From: Paenibacillus xylanilyticus
GTDB lineage: Bacteria; Bacillota; Bacilli; Paenibacillales; Paenibacillaceae
Direction: 5' to 3'
NCBI RefSeq assembly: GCF_009664365.1
Contig: NZ_CP044310.1
Coordinates: 3,979,001-4,043,000 of the forward strand
Length of the DNA: 64,000 nucleotides
The first letter of the stretch is position 1. Each line of letters begins with the position of its first letter. The notes beneath the pieces are model-generated. The model was not told the DNA's origin. It did not search any database and saw only the letters and a list, made by a program, of their open reading frames with translations. Shown piece after piece: positions 1 through 7,805 of this stretch. The position numbers and the translations under genes were made by a program.

Positions 1-1665
1 GGACATCCGGTCCATCTCACGCAAAATGGAGATCACCGTCTGATATTGGTAAATTTCATGCTTCATGTCCATGCTTCGCATTTTACGCTGGAACATCATG
101 AGCCATATGGGCATGTAATATCCGGCTGCGCCGATAATGATGGCAATCAGCAGCTCCCACCAGTGCAAGTACTGCTTGTTGTATATTTCGAGCTTTTGAA
201 TGATGCGCAGACTCGTTTCAGTTTGTTTATCAGAGTCTAATGGGATGGAGGAAACCTGTTGTAACATGTTAAACACGTCATCATAACTAGTTCCACGTTT
301 CATGCCTAACCGCTCCATTACCTCTCGGTCCAAAGCTGTTTTTTCGGCAGCCTGCTTCAGTTCCGCTTCGGCCATCGCTCCAAACATGCGGTCATCTCTT
401 ACCGGATCGTATAGAACATGATTTCGTTCGATATGATGAAGCAGTAATATACAACTGATAGCCAGTGCAAAGGAACACACAAATAACATCAATCTGCGGA
501 TCGCCAGCCACTCGTATTTTATTTCAGCGCTGCTCTCCCTCATCAACCTTACGGTCTGGGTATAATTTGTACTTCCTGGTTTGGCAGCAAACAACATGGC
601 CAGTTTACGAATGAATTTTTGGTTGTACAAAAAACGGTCCATGAAGGAAGGTTTGTGCCCTGATCTGAATCGCGTTTCATCGTAATGCTGAAGTCTCTGC
701 AACAGCAAGTAGGCCAAAATAATGATGATATAGATTGATATTTTGGTTATAAATCCAAGCTTGCTGCGGTAAAACTCATCCATGGTCGGGAAACTTCCTC
801 TCGCCCAGCGTTCAATGGGAGCCGTAAATAATACCGGAGCCAGCGCAATCATGTTTAATCCTTTTAAAAGGTAATCCAACTTGTCCCGCCGTAAAATTTC
901 CAAATGAATTTCCTGAGTCAGGTTTCCCAGACCTTTCAGGTATATTGAACCTTGAGCCCTGTCCTTGTCCCCAAACTCCATCACCATATAGGATATACCA
1001 GCAAAAGCCTTCAGAAATCGGTTGGGGGCTATCTCGTAATACCTTTCCAACGCTTCATTGGGATCTGGTGAAGTCAGTGCCTCATAGATTAGCAGTACCT
1101 GATCGGCTGCTTCACCCATACCAGCTTCTCCAGCTTCATAGAGTGCTTCTTCGATCATCCCGTGCTGGTGGTATCGATGTCGCACGTCCGCAAACAGATC
1201 CAACATTTGGACCAGCAGCCGTTTCTCTGTGCGATTCAGCCACAAGTCCACGACAAGACTATGGATTACGACAGCGCAAAGTACAGACAAAATGACGAAA
1301 GCAATCCCTGGTTGCATGAAGAACAGCACAATACTAATACTTCCATATCCTCCCGCAACAATCAGAACAACACTCATGGTCATACGTCGTAAAGATGCTT
1401 CGTCTCCAACATGTCTGAATGAGATCCGCTTCTGAATTAAATAGATGTAAGATGCCAAAATCGGCACCCTCGTACCCCAGCGATAGGACTGAAGCAGAAA
1501 TGACCTTAACCGGACCGTTCGATTGGCAGCAGGAGTTGTTGTTCCAGAAACTCTACCGCTTAAGCCCTTCCCTCGCTTTTGAAAGAATTGGAGAGTCAGG
1601 AGTGTAATCACAAACCCGGAGATACATATGCCCAGCAAAAGGATAAGCCACGATTTAGTTGTCAT
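1..1665 (-). CDS. Tad-like membrane platform protein (TadB/TadC, T2SSF-type), 3' end beyond window
   Basis: An open frame of 555 codons runs from an ATG at 1665 to the window edge without a stop. The start overlaps the last 11 bases of the upstream CpaF-like gene, so the two are probably translationally coupled. The protein begins with a membrane segment (residues about 5-27), has a hydrophobic pair near 93-140, and has further membrane segments near 300-325, 390-415 and 500-525, separated by charged cytoplasmic stretches. That layout, directly after a CpaF-type ATPase, fits the inner-membrane platform proteins TadB/TadC (T2SSF family). TadB and TadC are usually separate proteins of roughly 300 residues each. 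A single chain longer than 555 residues suggests a TadB-TadC fusion or a divergent form. The family call rests on context and topology; I see no diagnostic motif. Confidence 0.6.
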   Translation of the reverse strand, partial: MTTKSWLILLLGICISGFVITLLTLQFFQKRGKGLSGRVSGTTTPAANRTVRLRSFLLQSYRWGTRVPILASYIYLIQKRISFRHVGDEASLRRMTMSVVLIVAGGYGSISIVLFFMQPGIAFVILSVLCAVVIHSLVVDLWLNRTEKRLLVQMLDLFADVRHRYHQHGMIEEALYEAGEAGMGEAADQVLLIYEALTSPDPNEALERYYEIAPNRFLKAFAGISYMVMEFGDKDRAQGSIYLKGLGNLTQEIHLEILRRDKLDYLLKGLNMIALAPVLFTAPIERWARGSFPTMDEFYRSKLGFITKISIYIIIILAYLLLQRLQHYDETRFRSGHKPSFMDRFLYNQKFIRKLAMLFAAKPGSTNYTQTVRLMRESSAEIKYEWLAIRRLMLFVCSFALAISCILLLHHIERNHVLYDPVRDDRMFGAMAEAELKQAAEKTALDREVMERLGMKRGTSYDDVFNMLQQVSSIPLDSDKQTETSLRIIQKLEIYNKQYLHWWELLIAIIIGAAGYYMPIWLMMFQRKMRSMDMKHEIYQYQTVISILREMDRMS

Positions 1666-3481
1666 GCATATCACCCCAATGCCGCTCAATAAACTGTTCA
1701 AACTGTGCAGCATCGTGCAATGTCATTTGGTCCCGCATATCCATGATGCAGCTAGGTGACAGGGGAGCGGTTACCACATATTCGCCGTCTTTGTATTCAA
1801 TCACATTCCGAAAAGCAAACCCTGCCCGTTCTTCCACACTGTCCACCTGATCAGCACGAGGCAAGCACTCTGTAATTCGCTCTATGTATCTGCGTCCCTC
1901 AGGATCCTTTTTCATGTGCACATCAAAATTGATGACACTGACGACCTGTTCCTCAGCAATGTGCTCATGTTGAAACATGCCTGTTTTGAGCAAAGAGTTG
2001 CGGAGCGAGAATACCAGATCCCGGAACGTCTTGGCATGGTGGGTAAACAGAGTGAACAAACTCGCCACCTGCGACATTTGAATCATCCAGGCAGCAACCT
2101 CATCACTCGCAACCTCTCCCAGAATGTTGACTGTTCCATCTGTTTTTTTCTGCAGATCCAGTCCTTGTTGACCTGAAATATGTTCCGTCTCCCGAAAGCT
2201 CAAAATATTACGACGACTGTATATTCGACGCAGCTGCAGCTCAAATGCCATCTCTTGTACACGCAGGGTGTATGAGGCATAGATATGCTTGACCATCGCC
2301 ATTAGCAGCGTCGTTTTACCAGAGCCCTGAGCACCAGTCACAGCTGTAATACGACTTCCTTTCATGAGATACTGCAGCAATGTGATTGGCAGTTCGGCAT
2401 TGCTGCCGGTTATTAACTGCTCAAGCGACGCATTGGGAATATCGAATTTCCGGACAAAAAATGCCCAGGATTCTGCAAAAGGAGGCCGTACCACAACTAC
2501 ACGAGAGCCATCCTTCATTTCGTTAACCTTATATCCATTCGCTTCAGATAACTGACCAGGATAATTAAATTTATAAATATTCTGGCAAACCCTCTTCAGC
2601 TCCCGTGTACTGCCAAACGATAGAAATGAAAGATGGATCGACTTTCCTTTGTAAAAAATCCAAACACTTTCCATACCACTTAACGGAACTTCAACAGGCG
2701 TATCCTCCAAGCCATCTTCCAACAGATCATTCCAGGAAGCCGGGTGCTTAATTCCGATATCCTGCATGGCATCCAGCATACCGCTAACCCCACCACTAAC
2801 CCCGTCAATTCGCTGGTCTCTGATTTCATCTACAACCGAGAAGCCTTTGTAATGCTGGTATATCCGCTGAACGATAATATCCGTTTTTTCTCTAAATCCG
2901 AGTTCACGGTATTCGCACTCAAATACATACCGGATATCTTCCTCGGAAACATAATATCCACCGCCATCCTCAGCACCATCCTCCAATCGGAGTCTGCCCA
3001 GATCGTAAGTGTCAATCAAGCGTGACAAGGCATCGACGCCGAACTGCTGTCGGTACAGGTAAAAGACAATTTCAAACTGGTCTTGAACGGATAACAGCTC
3101 AGGTTCTGCAAAAAGGATGACTTCATCCACATTGGTTTTATTTAGACCTATGTTTCGAGTAAGTAAGTCAGCGATCAGGTTCTTTACATAGGTTTTGTCA
3201 CTTATGCTGCCAGAGACGCAGCCTTTCAGCGCTTTTCTCATCTCGGCACGCTGATTGATTCTCCTGCGATATTCTTCTTCATGAAGACCGATATCCGCAA
3301 GCTGACTATGACTTAATTCATGCAGCGAGTTCTTCACCTGTTCAGTTAGCATTTCAATCGTAAATGCCTCGCGTTCAGGAGTTCCTGCATTTTTTTGCCG
3401 ATGGAATGATTTCGTTTTGATCCAGATGTATGTCAAAACAGCTATTACTATAAAACTGATCCCTATCGTATTCCAGAGCAT
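1655..3481 (-). CDS. CpaF/TadA-like secretion ATPase, membrane-anchored
   Basis: Predicted ATPase that would power assembly of a Tad/Flp-like pilus or a related secretion machine. The 608-residue protein has an N-terminal hydrophobic segment (residues about 3-20), which is unusual for TadA/CpaF ATPases because they are normally soluble. The C-terminal half carries a clear Walker A (GAQGSGKTT, about residues 383-391), a Walker B-like VNILGEV stretch followed by acidic residues, and a His box (FTHHAKT), in the order expected for type II/IV secretion ATPases. It starts 8 bases after the preceding ParA-like gene and its end overlaps the start of the membrane platform gene. The N-terminal ~300 residues are divergent from textbook CpaF. 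Family assignment is strong; the exact machine is inferred. Confidence 0.8.
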   Translation of the reverse strand: MLWNTIGISFIVIAVLTYIWIKTKSFHRQKNAGTPEREAFTIEMLTEQVKNSLHELSHSQLADIGLHEEEYRRRINQRAEMRKALKGCVSGSISDKTYVKNLIADLLTRNIGLNKTNVDEVILFAEPELLSVQDQFEIVFYLYRQQFGVDALSRLIDTYDLGRLRLEDGAEDGGGYYVSEEDIRYVFECEYRELGFREKTDIIVQRIYQHYKGFSVVDEIRDQRIDGVSGGVSGMLDAMQDIGIKHPASWNDLLEDGLEDTPVEVPLSGMESVWIFYKGKSIHLSFLSFGSTRELKRVCQNIYKFNYPGQLSEANGYKVNEMKDGSRVVVVRPPFAESWAFFVRKFDIPNASLEQLITGSNAELPITLLQYLMKGSRITAVTGAQGSGKTTLLMAMVKHIYASYTLRVQEMAFELQLRRIYSRRNILSFRETEHISGQQGLDLQKKTDGTVNILGEVASDEVAAWMIQMSQVASLFTLFTHHAKTFRDLVFSLRNSLLKTGMFQHEHIAEEQVVSVINFDVHMKKDPEGRRYIERITECLPRADQVDSVEERAGFAFRNVIEYKDGEYVVTAPLSPSCIMDMRDQMTLHDAAQFEQFIERHWGDMHDN

Positions 3482-3488
3482 TGGAGGT

Positions 3489-4319
3489 TCAGGCTCCCCT
3501 TTCCAGCCTTTTCAGAACAGTACGCATACCTGCACCATCCATAATCAGGCGAGCAAGTTCAGCCATACTGGCGGCCATGCTCCCTTTTCGAAGATCTCTA
3601 CTGTCACACAATCCTTCAAGCTGCAGATACGTAGCCGTATCCCTCCGATTCACAGCATCCAGAAATGCAGTCGTATAAGGCACAATGGATATGGAGCCTT
3701 TGTAACGGAAACGTCGGCGGATGTTGTTAAGAGTTGCCCTTGCTTGCGGATCATACTTGCTGATGACAACATGCATGTTTTGGTTACTTAAGTGAACAGG
3801 TTTGATGTGTTCAAAAAACAATTCCAGATCCCGCATATTTTGTGTCAAATTCACCACAACATAATCAGCTTGAGCCAGTAGATCGGTCGCATCCATTCCA
3901 TCACGGTCCACATCCAGCAAAACCATATCGTAGTACTCATTCGCCACTTCCAGCAGTGATTTCAACGTTTCCATATGTTCTGTTGGCGTACGTTCCATCT
4001 GGTTAATTCTTCCGGTCAATAAATCTAATCTATCCCGTAATAGCGGCTTCGCATAATCCTTCAAATTATGCTTATTGAGGCTTCCGCTTATATGTAATCG
4101 TTCTACTGCATCCCAACCACCCTCTTCAAATCTGAACAGACTGTCAGCCTGCCCTAATTCCATAGATGGAAGAGGTGCTTCAATACCACTGCCGACTGGG
4201 CCTGTGTTCACTAATAAAACTCGGGTCCTGTATTGAAGTGCCATGGCGTAGGCGCTTATTACTGCACTGGACGTACTACCCGAGCCAGCAAAAGGACTCC
4301 AAAACAAAATGTTGCTCAT
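3489..4319 (-). CDS. ParA/MinD-like (TadZ/CpaE-type) protein with degenerate P-loop
   Basis: The ATG at 4319 is preferred over the upstream in-frame start at 4400. It forms an ATGA overlap with the previous stop and has an AAAGGA site just upstream, giving 276 residues. The N-terminus (FWSPFAGSGSTSSA) occupies the place of a ParA Walker A but lacks the P-loop lysine. A later MVLLDVDRDGMD stretch matches the Walker B/switch position of MinD-type ATPases. TadZ/CpaE proteins localise Tad pilus machinery at the pole and are often atypical ATPases, so this fits a localisation or scaffold role beside CpaF. It lies directly before the CpaF-like gene with an 8-base gap. Function is inferred from fold and context. 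Confidence 0.6.
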   Translation of the reverse strand: MSNILFWSPFAGSGSTSSAVISAYAMALQYRTRVLLVNTGPVGSGIEAPLPSMELGQADSLFRFEEGGWDAVERLHISGSLNKHNLKDYAKPLLRDRLDLLTGRINQMERTPTEHMETLKSLLEVANEYYDMVLLDVDRDGMDATDLLAQADYVVVNLTQNMRDLELFFEHIKPVHLSNQNMHVVISKYDPQARATLNNIRRRFRYKGSISIVPYTTAFLDAVNRRDTATYLQLEGLCDSRDLRKGSMAASMAELARLIMDGAGMRTVLKRLERGA

Positions 4320-5029
4320 GCTCTCATCCTTTCCGCTTCCTTGATCGCTCTTCGACTTCGAACACTTTCCCAACCAGTCAATTGTTCGAATAAACGACAT
4401 AGTGATTTTTTGTAGCTCCGTGACAAAGGCCCTAACCGCACCCTACGGTGATGCTCATTTTCCAATTTCACCGCAGCAGTCAGTTCATCCCATGGAAGTA
4501 TCAAAGATTCGCCTGTCCAAACAAAAGGACTTCCTTCAAGATAGGCCCATAGGTAACGTTCTTCCAATTTGCAGTCAACTGCATTAATCAGAATACGCTG
4601 AAAAGAAAGCTCTGTTGGTAATGATTGCTCTTCAAGAAGCCGCCTCAACCAGCCTTTTCCTCGTTCCAGATTATAACGTTCATAATCACTCACCCAGACT
4701 CGAATATCAGCCGTTAGCCATAATTCTCTAGAGGCAAAATGGGAGGTTTCCATGTCATACAGGACATAATCATAAGCGTCCATACCTTCTCCACTAGCCT
4801 CCAGATGACTCTCAACCGCGGCCGAAGTTACAAAGTGACAGGCAATATCAAAACCCTCAAATTCAGTGATGCCCAGAGAATGGTGTCCTTCTCCAACCCC
4901 ATACCCATACTTTTGTTGTAAGGTTCCATCAACCAGCAACACCCGCTTGCCTGAAGTGGCTAAAATTTTGCACAGATATAACATAAGATCATTTTTTTCA
5001 CATAATCCAGCGAAAATCCAAGTTTGCAC
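4316..5029 (-). CDS. Second ParA/TadZ-like protein, no recognisable P-loop
   Basis: 237 residues with a GTG start and an AAGGAG site about 11 bases upstream. The first strand (WIFAGLCEKNDLMLYLCKIL), the VLLVDGT stretch and the YDYVLYDMET stretch align in order with the beta1/P-loop, beta2 and Walker B positions of MinD/CpaE-like proteins. The loop after beta1 has no GKS/GKT, so nucleotide binding is doubtful. It overlaps the next ParA-like gene by four bases (ATGA). Two adjacent ParA-like genes in one Tad-like operon may act as a heterodimeric scaffold, but that is inference. It could equally be a structural protein that merely retains the fold. Confidence 0.5.
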   Translation of the reverse strand: MQTWIFAGLCEKNDLMLYLCKILATSGKRVLLVDGTLQQKYGYGVGEGHHSLGITEFEGFDIACHFVTSAAVESHLEASGEGMDAYDYVLYDMETSHFASRELWLTADIRVWVSDYERYNLERGKGWLRRLLEEQSLPTELSFQRILINAVDCKLEERYLWAYLEGSPFVWTGESLILPWDELTAAVKLENEHHRRVRLGPLSRSYKKSLCRLFEQLTGWESVRSRRAIKEAERMRA

Positions 5030-5103
5030 GTGACACTCAACTCCTTCCTCTTAAGCATTAATCCGTTGTTATCAGCATTAAATTTTTACATTTTGAATGT
5101 CTG

Positions 5104-6120
5104 CTACTCTCCTCCGGTCAACAGGCTTTTCTGTTCATCCGTATATGCGGAAGACTCCGTGGATTGATTGTTTCCATTTGTCGTTAGCTGATTGCTTCCT
5201 GATCCGTCATTCCATATGACTTCGTCCGAAGTATTGTTAGAGCGAGGTCTGCTGTTATGGGAAACGGATGATTGTGCAACATCTTGCTCAACACTTTGGG
5301 AGGGCGCTGTCATGGAAGCAGCCAGAGAGCTCTCAAGGGAACTCCGTACCTGTCTCGACAACTCCTGTTCTGCCCTCCGAACAATGTTCGGGTCACTTTC
5401 AAGCAGTTTCAGCACTTCACTATTGGCAGGGTACGTTGGAATTGCAGCTGTCTGGAACTGAGGCTCAACATACGTTAGTGCATAAATTGAAGCTTTATGT
5501 AAATAGGCATCTACGATTGCGCTGGACAGCGACAGAATCTCTTCCTCGGTCATGGTAATCCACAACGTCGCTTCATTCAGGCGCTCTACTTTCTTCTTGG
5601 ACAGAAGGATATAGTCCTGACCTGTTGGAAATTGGATACGAATGTCTATATTGTCGCCTTGCGCAAGTGAAGTGGGTAATAAAACGACCTGCAATTCACG
5701 ATTTCTTAGATCTGGCGGTGCTGGCGTGTCTTCATAAACCATTTCGGTGGTTATGGCTGTTCCTTTTTTCAGTTCTATTTTGGCTACTTGCCCATCCATC
5801 TGTTTGGTGCTGGACCATAAATTACGTGGCGCTTGAGCATCAGGCACTGCGATAAGCTTAATATCCTCGGGTAAGATCGGTTCTCCTGCCTCAACGTCGC
5901 GTACCGTTACCCAGCCTTGTGCTCCTGTGTTCCATTGCTGCAGCAGCTCCGCCTCTTTTTGTTCGTAAGCTGAAGCATACTGGGACTCCAGTTCAGATTT
6001 GGTGTCATTCATTGTAATTACGTTGTAGATGACATATCCCCCGAATAACAATCCTACTGCTCCCGCACCCGTTAGTCCGGCATAGATCATTTGTCGGCTT
6101 TGTTTTCTTAATTTGGACAA
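5104..6120 (-). CDS. SAF-domain membrane protein, CpaB/RcpC-like
   Basis: A TTG at 6120 is the best start: AAAGGAG lies 8-9 bases upstream, whereas the GTG at 6138 has its GGAG only three bases away. The protein has a short basic N-terminus, one membrane segment (about residues 11-36), a coiled Glu/Gln-rich stretch, then a SAF domain (WVTVRDVEAGEPILPEDI and onward). The second half contains ALPTSLAQGD-like sequence typical of CpaB/RcpC. The last 80 residues are Ser/Gln/Asn-rich and look disordered. CpaB proteins sit in the periplasm or wall space and are accessory to Tad pilus secretin or assembly. Here, in a monoderm, the protein would face the cell wall. It lies 30 bases after the kinase gene and leads into the ParA-like genes. 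Confidence 0.75.
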   Translation of the reverse strand: MSKLRKQSRQMIYAGLTGAGAVGLLFGGYVIYNVITMNDTKSELESQYASAYEQKEAELLQQWNTGAQGWVTVRDVEAGEPILPEDIKLIAVPDAQAPRNLWSSTKQMDGQVAKIELKKGTAITTEMVYEDTPAPPDLRNRELQVVLLPTSLAQGDNIDIRIQFPTGQDYILLSKKKVERLNEATLWITMTEEEILSLSSAIVDAYLHKASIYALTYVEPQFQTAAIPTYPANSEVLKLLESDPNIVRRAEQELSRQVRSSLESSLAASMTAPSQSVEQDVAQSSVSHNSRPRSNNTSDEVIWNDGSGSNQLTTNGNNQSTESSAYTDEQKSLLTGGE

Positions 6121-6150
6121 AAAAGGCTCTCCTTTCACAAGCTCCTCTAA

Positions 6151-7626
6151 TCATGATTTTATTCTTCTTGCAAAAAACGAACGCTTCTTGGGCTGCTGCC
6201 CGATCAAATGATTCAAAATATGGGCTAATACCTTGTCTGTCTGAGGATCCCTGTCAAAAGGATCAATGTGTAATGGAAGTCCGTACACACTTGATGTATT
6301 CAAAGTTCTACGTACACGCTGAACAGCATCTGTGGCAGCAAGCGGCAGACAATAAATCCATTTGTCTCTCGGATAACGATGATGCGAACGAACAAATGCA
6401 TTAATCTCTGCCTGCTTCCACTCAGCACCTGAGCCTACAACAATAGGCAGGTCTGCTCGCAGAAACTCCTCCAGTCGATTCTGATCCTGACCACTACCCA
6501 GATCCATTACGATAAACTGGTAGCTGCCACCCAGCAGAGACAAAATATCTGCTCGTCCAGACTGTTTCCAATAGTGCACTCCGTCGACTGCAAACTGTCT
6601 GCCCGCAGATAAAGGCTTCCCGGCTTGGGCAACTTGCTGAATCCTTGCAAACGATTGGGAGCGCGGCGACATCTCGATGACTGCCACCTTAAACTGTTGT
6701 CTCTCCAGGTAATGGCTAATGGCTATGGCGGTATGCGTAACCCCAACACCGGAAGATGCACCTGTCAGAGCAATAACTCTAGTTCCACCGTTAATGGTCC
6801 ATGTTGTTGATTCATTACTTTCCGTTATTCCAGGTCTTCGAAGCAGTTCTTTGCGGACTTCATCGGCAGATTGGAAACGTTCCTCGGGGTTCTGTCTCAA
6901 CAATCTTCGTACAACCGGAATGTAAGTGCGAGGTACATCACTGCGTATGGAACTTTCGACACCTTGTATCCATTCTGTATATGTACCACCCGTCATGAGA
7001 TAGAGCAGCAGTGCTCCGAGCCCATACAAATCCGATCTTGCATCCGTCTGTCCGGTACCGTATTGTTCAGGAGCAGCAAACCCTGCCGTACCCAGTTTCA
7101 CCGTATCTTCTGTATGCTGAGCTTTGAAGCTGCGAGCAATGCCAAAATCAATCAACCTGACTTCATAATCCGGGGTTATCATGATGTTGGATGGCTTCAG
7201 ATCTCGATAGATCACTGCTGGATTCAGACCATGCAAATAACTGAGCACGTCAAGTAATTGGAGCACAAAATCTGTCATATGTTCGAGGGGGACTTTTCCA
7301 CGACATTGCTTGTGATAATCACTCAGTGTCTGACCTTCAATGTATTCCATTACCAGGTAAGTATAGCCCTCTTCATCAGGCACAAAAAAATCAACAATCA
7401 ACGGTAATCTGGGGTGCCTGAGTGAGGTCAATAGAGCAGCTTCCTTCTCCATACTGGATTCGTAAGGTACCGTAGCGACACTTTCTTTTATCGCCCAGGT
7501 CTTCCCTGGCAACTTCATATCTTCTGCCTTATATACGTGGCTCATCCCACCTGTACCCAGCACGGACTCGATTCGATACCGTCCTCCCAGCAGGCTTCCG
7601 TGTTCCAGCCTCGCCGGATGTCTCAT
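6151..7626 (-). CDS. Ser/Thr protein kinase fused to a ParA/TadZ-like domain
   Basis: The start is placed at the ATG at 7626, which has AAGGAGG seven bases upstream; the more upstream start at 7647 has none. This gives 491 residues. Residues about 17-265 form a complete Hanks-type kinase: glycine loop GTGG, catalytic VAIK-type lysine (about K47), YRDLKPSN (D about 142), DFG (about D160) and an APE segment (AAPEQYG). There is no transmembrane segment and there are no PASTA repeats. From about residue 285, a second domain opens with VIALTGASSGVGVTHTA, the position of a ParA/MinD deviant Walker A but with Val for the P-loop Lys, followed by YQFIVMDLGSG at the Walker B position. It is the first gene of the Tad-like operon. 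It may phosphorylate or position the ATPase complex. The kinase call is firm; the ParA-like call is moderate. Confidence 0.85.
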   Translation of the reverse strand: MRHPARLEHGSLLGGRYRIESVLGTGGMSHVYKAEDMKLPGKTWAIKESVATVPYESSMEKEAALLTSLRHPRLPLIVDFFVPDEEGYTYLVMEYIEGQTLSDYHKQCRGKVPLEHMTDFVLQLLDVLSYLHGLNPAVIYRDLKPSNIMITPDYEVRLIDFGIARSFKAQHTEDTVKLGTAGFAAPEQYGTGQTDARSDLYGLGALLLYLMTGGTYTEWIQGVESSIRSDVPRTYIPVVRRLLRQNPEERFQSADEVRKELLRRPGITESNESTTWTINGGTRVIALTGASSGVGVTHTAIAISHYLERQQFKVAVIEMSPRSQSFARIQQVAQAGKPLSAGRQFAVDGVHYWKQSGRADILSLLGGSYQFIVMDLGSGQDQNRLEEFLRADLPIVVGSGAEWKQAEINAFVRSHHRYPRDKWIYCLPLAATDAVQRVRRTLNTSSVYGLPLHIDPFDRDPQTDKVLAHILNHLIGQQPKKRSFFARRIKS

Positions 7627-7650
7627 GTATAATCCTCCTTTCTGCATAAC

Positions 7651-7720
7651 AAAAAAGGGAAAGCTTACCGAAGTGCAACAGTCCGGTTATCCGGACTTGT
7701 CCACCTCGGGATGCTTTCCC
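7651..7720 (-). terminator. Terminator-like leader hairpin ahead of the kinase/Tad-like operon (possible attenuator)
   Basis: On the minus strand GGGAAAGC (7713-7720) pairs with GCTTTCCC (7657-7664). Inside it CCGAGGTG pairs with CACTTCGG, and inside that GTCCGG closes on CCGGAC around an ATAA loop. Six Ts follow (7651-7656). This is a complete intrinsic terminator 25 bases before the kinase start codon. A good promoter lies upstream of it (7750-7779), so the operon's own transcript would run through it. It could end read-through from the rlmM-like gene, or act as a regulated attenuator or RNA switch. I could not match it to a known riboswitch class. Confidence 0.75.
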
Positions 7721-7749
7721 TTGGAATCATTATGGTTAATATTGGTATC

Positions 7750-7779
7750 ATTATAGTATACGCCACAAGATATTGTAAA
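7750..7779 (-). promoter_or_regulatory. Sigma-A-type promoter of the kinase/Tad-like operon
   Basis: On the minus strand TTTACA (7774-7779) and a perfect TATAAT (7750-7755) are separated by 18 bases. The start site would be near 7743, giving a leader of about 118 nucleotides that contains the hairpin at 7657-7720. Confidence 0.65.
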
Positions 7780-7805
7780 GTAGTAAATTTAAAATCTTTA
7801 CGTGC

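Noticed and set aside
7657..7720. Known riboswitch class (c-di-GMP, TPP, SAM, purine, fluoride) for the leader hairpin
   Set aside because: The conserved core sequences of those classes are not present; left as an unassigned attenuator-like structure.
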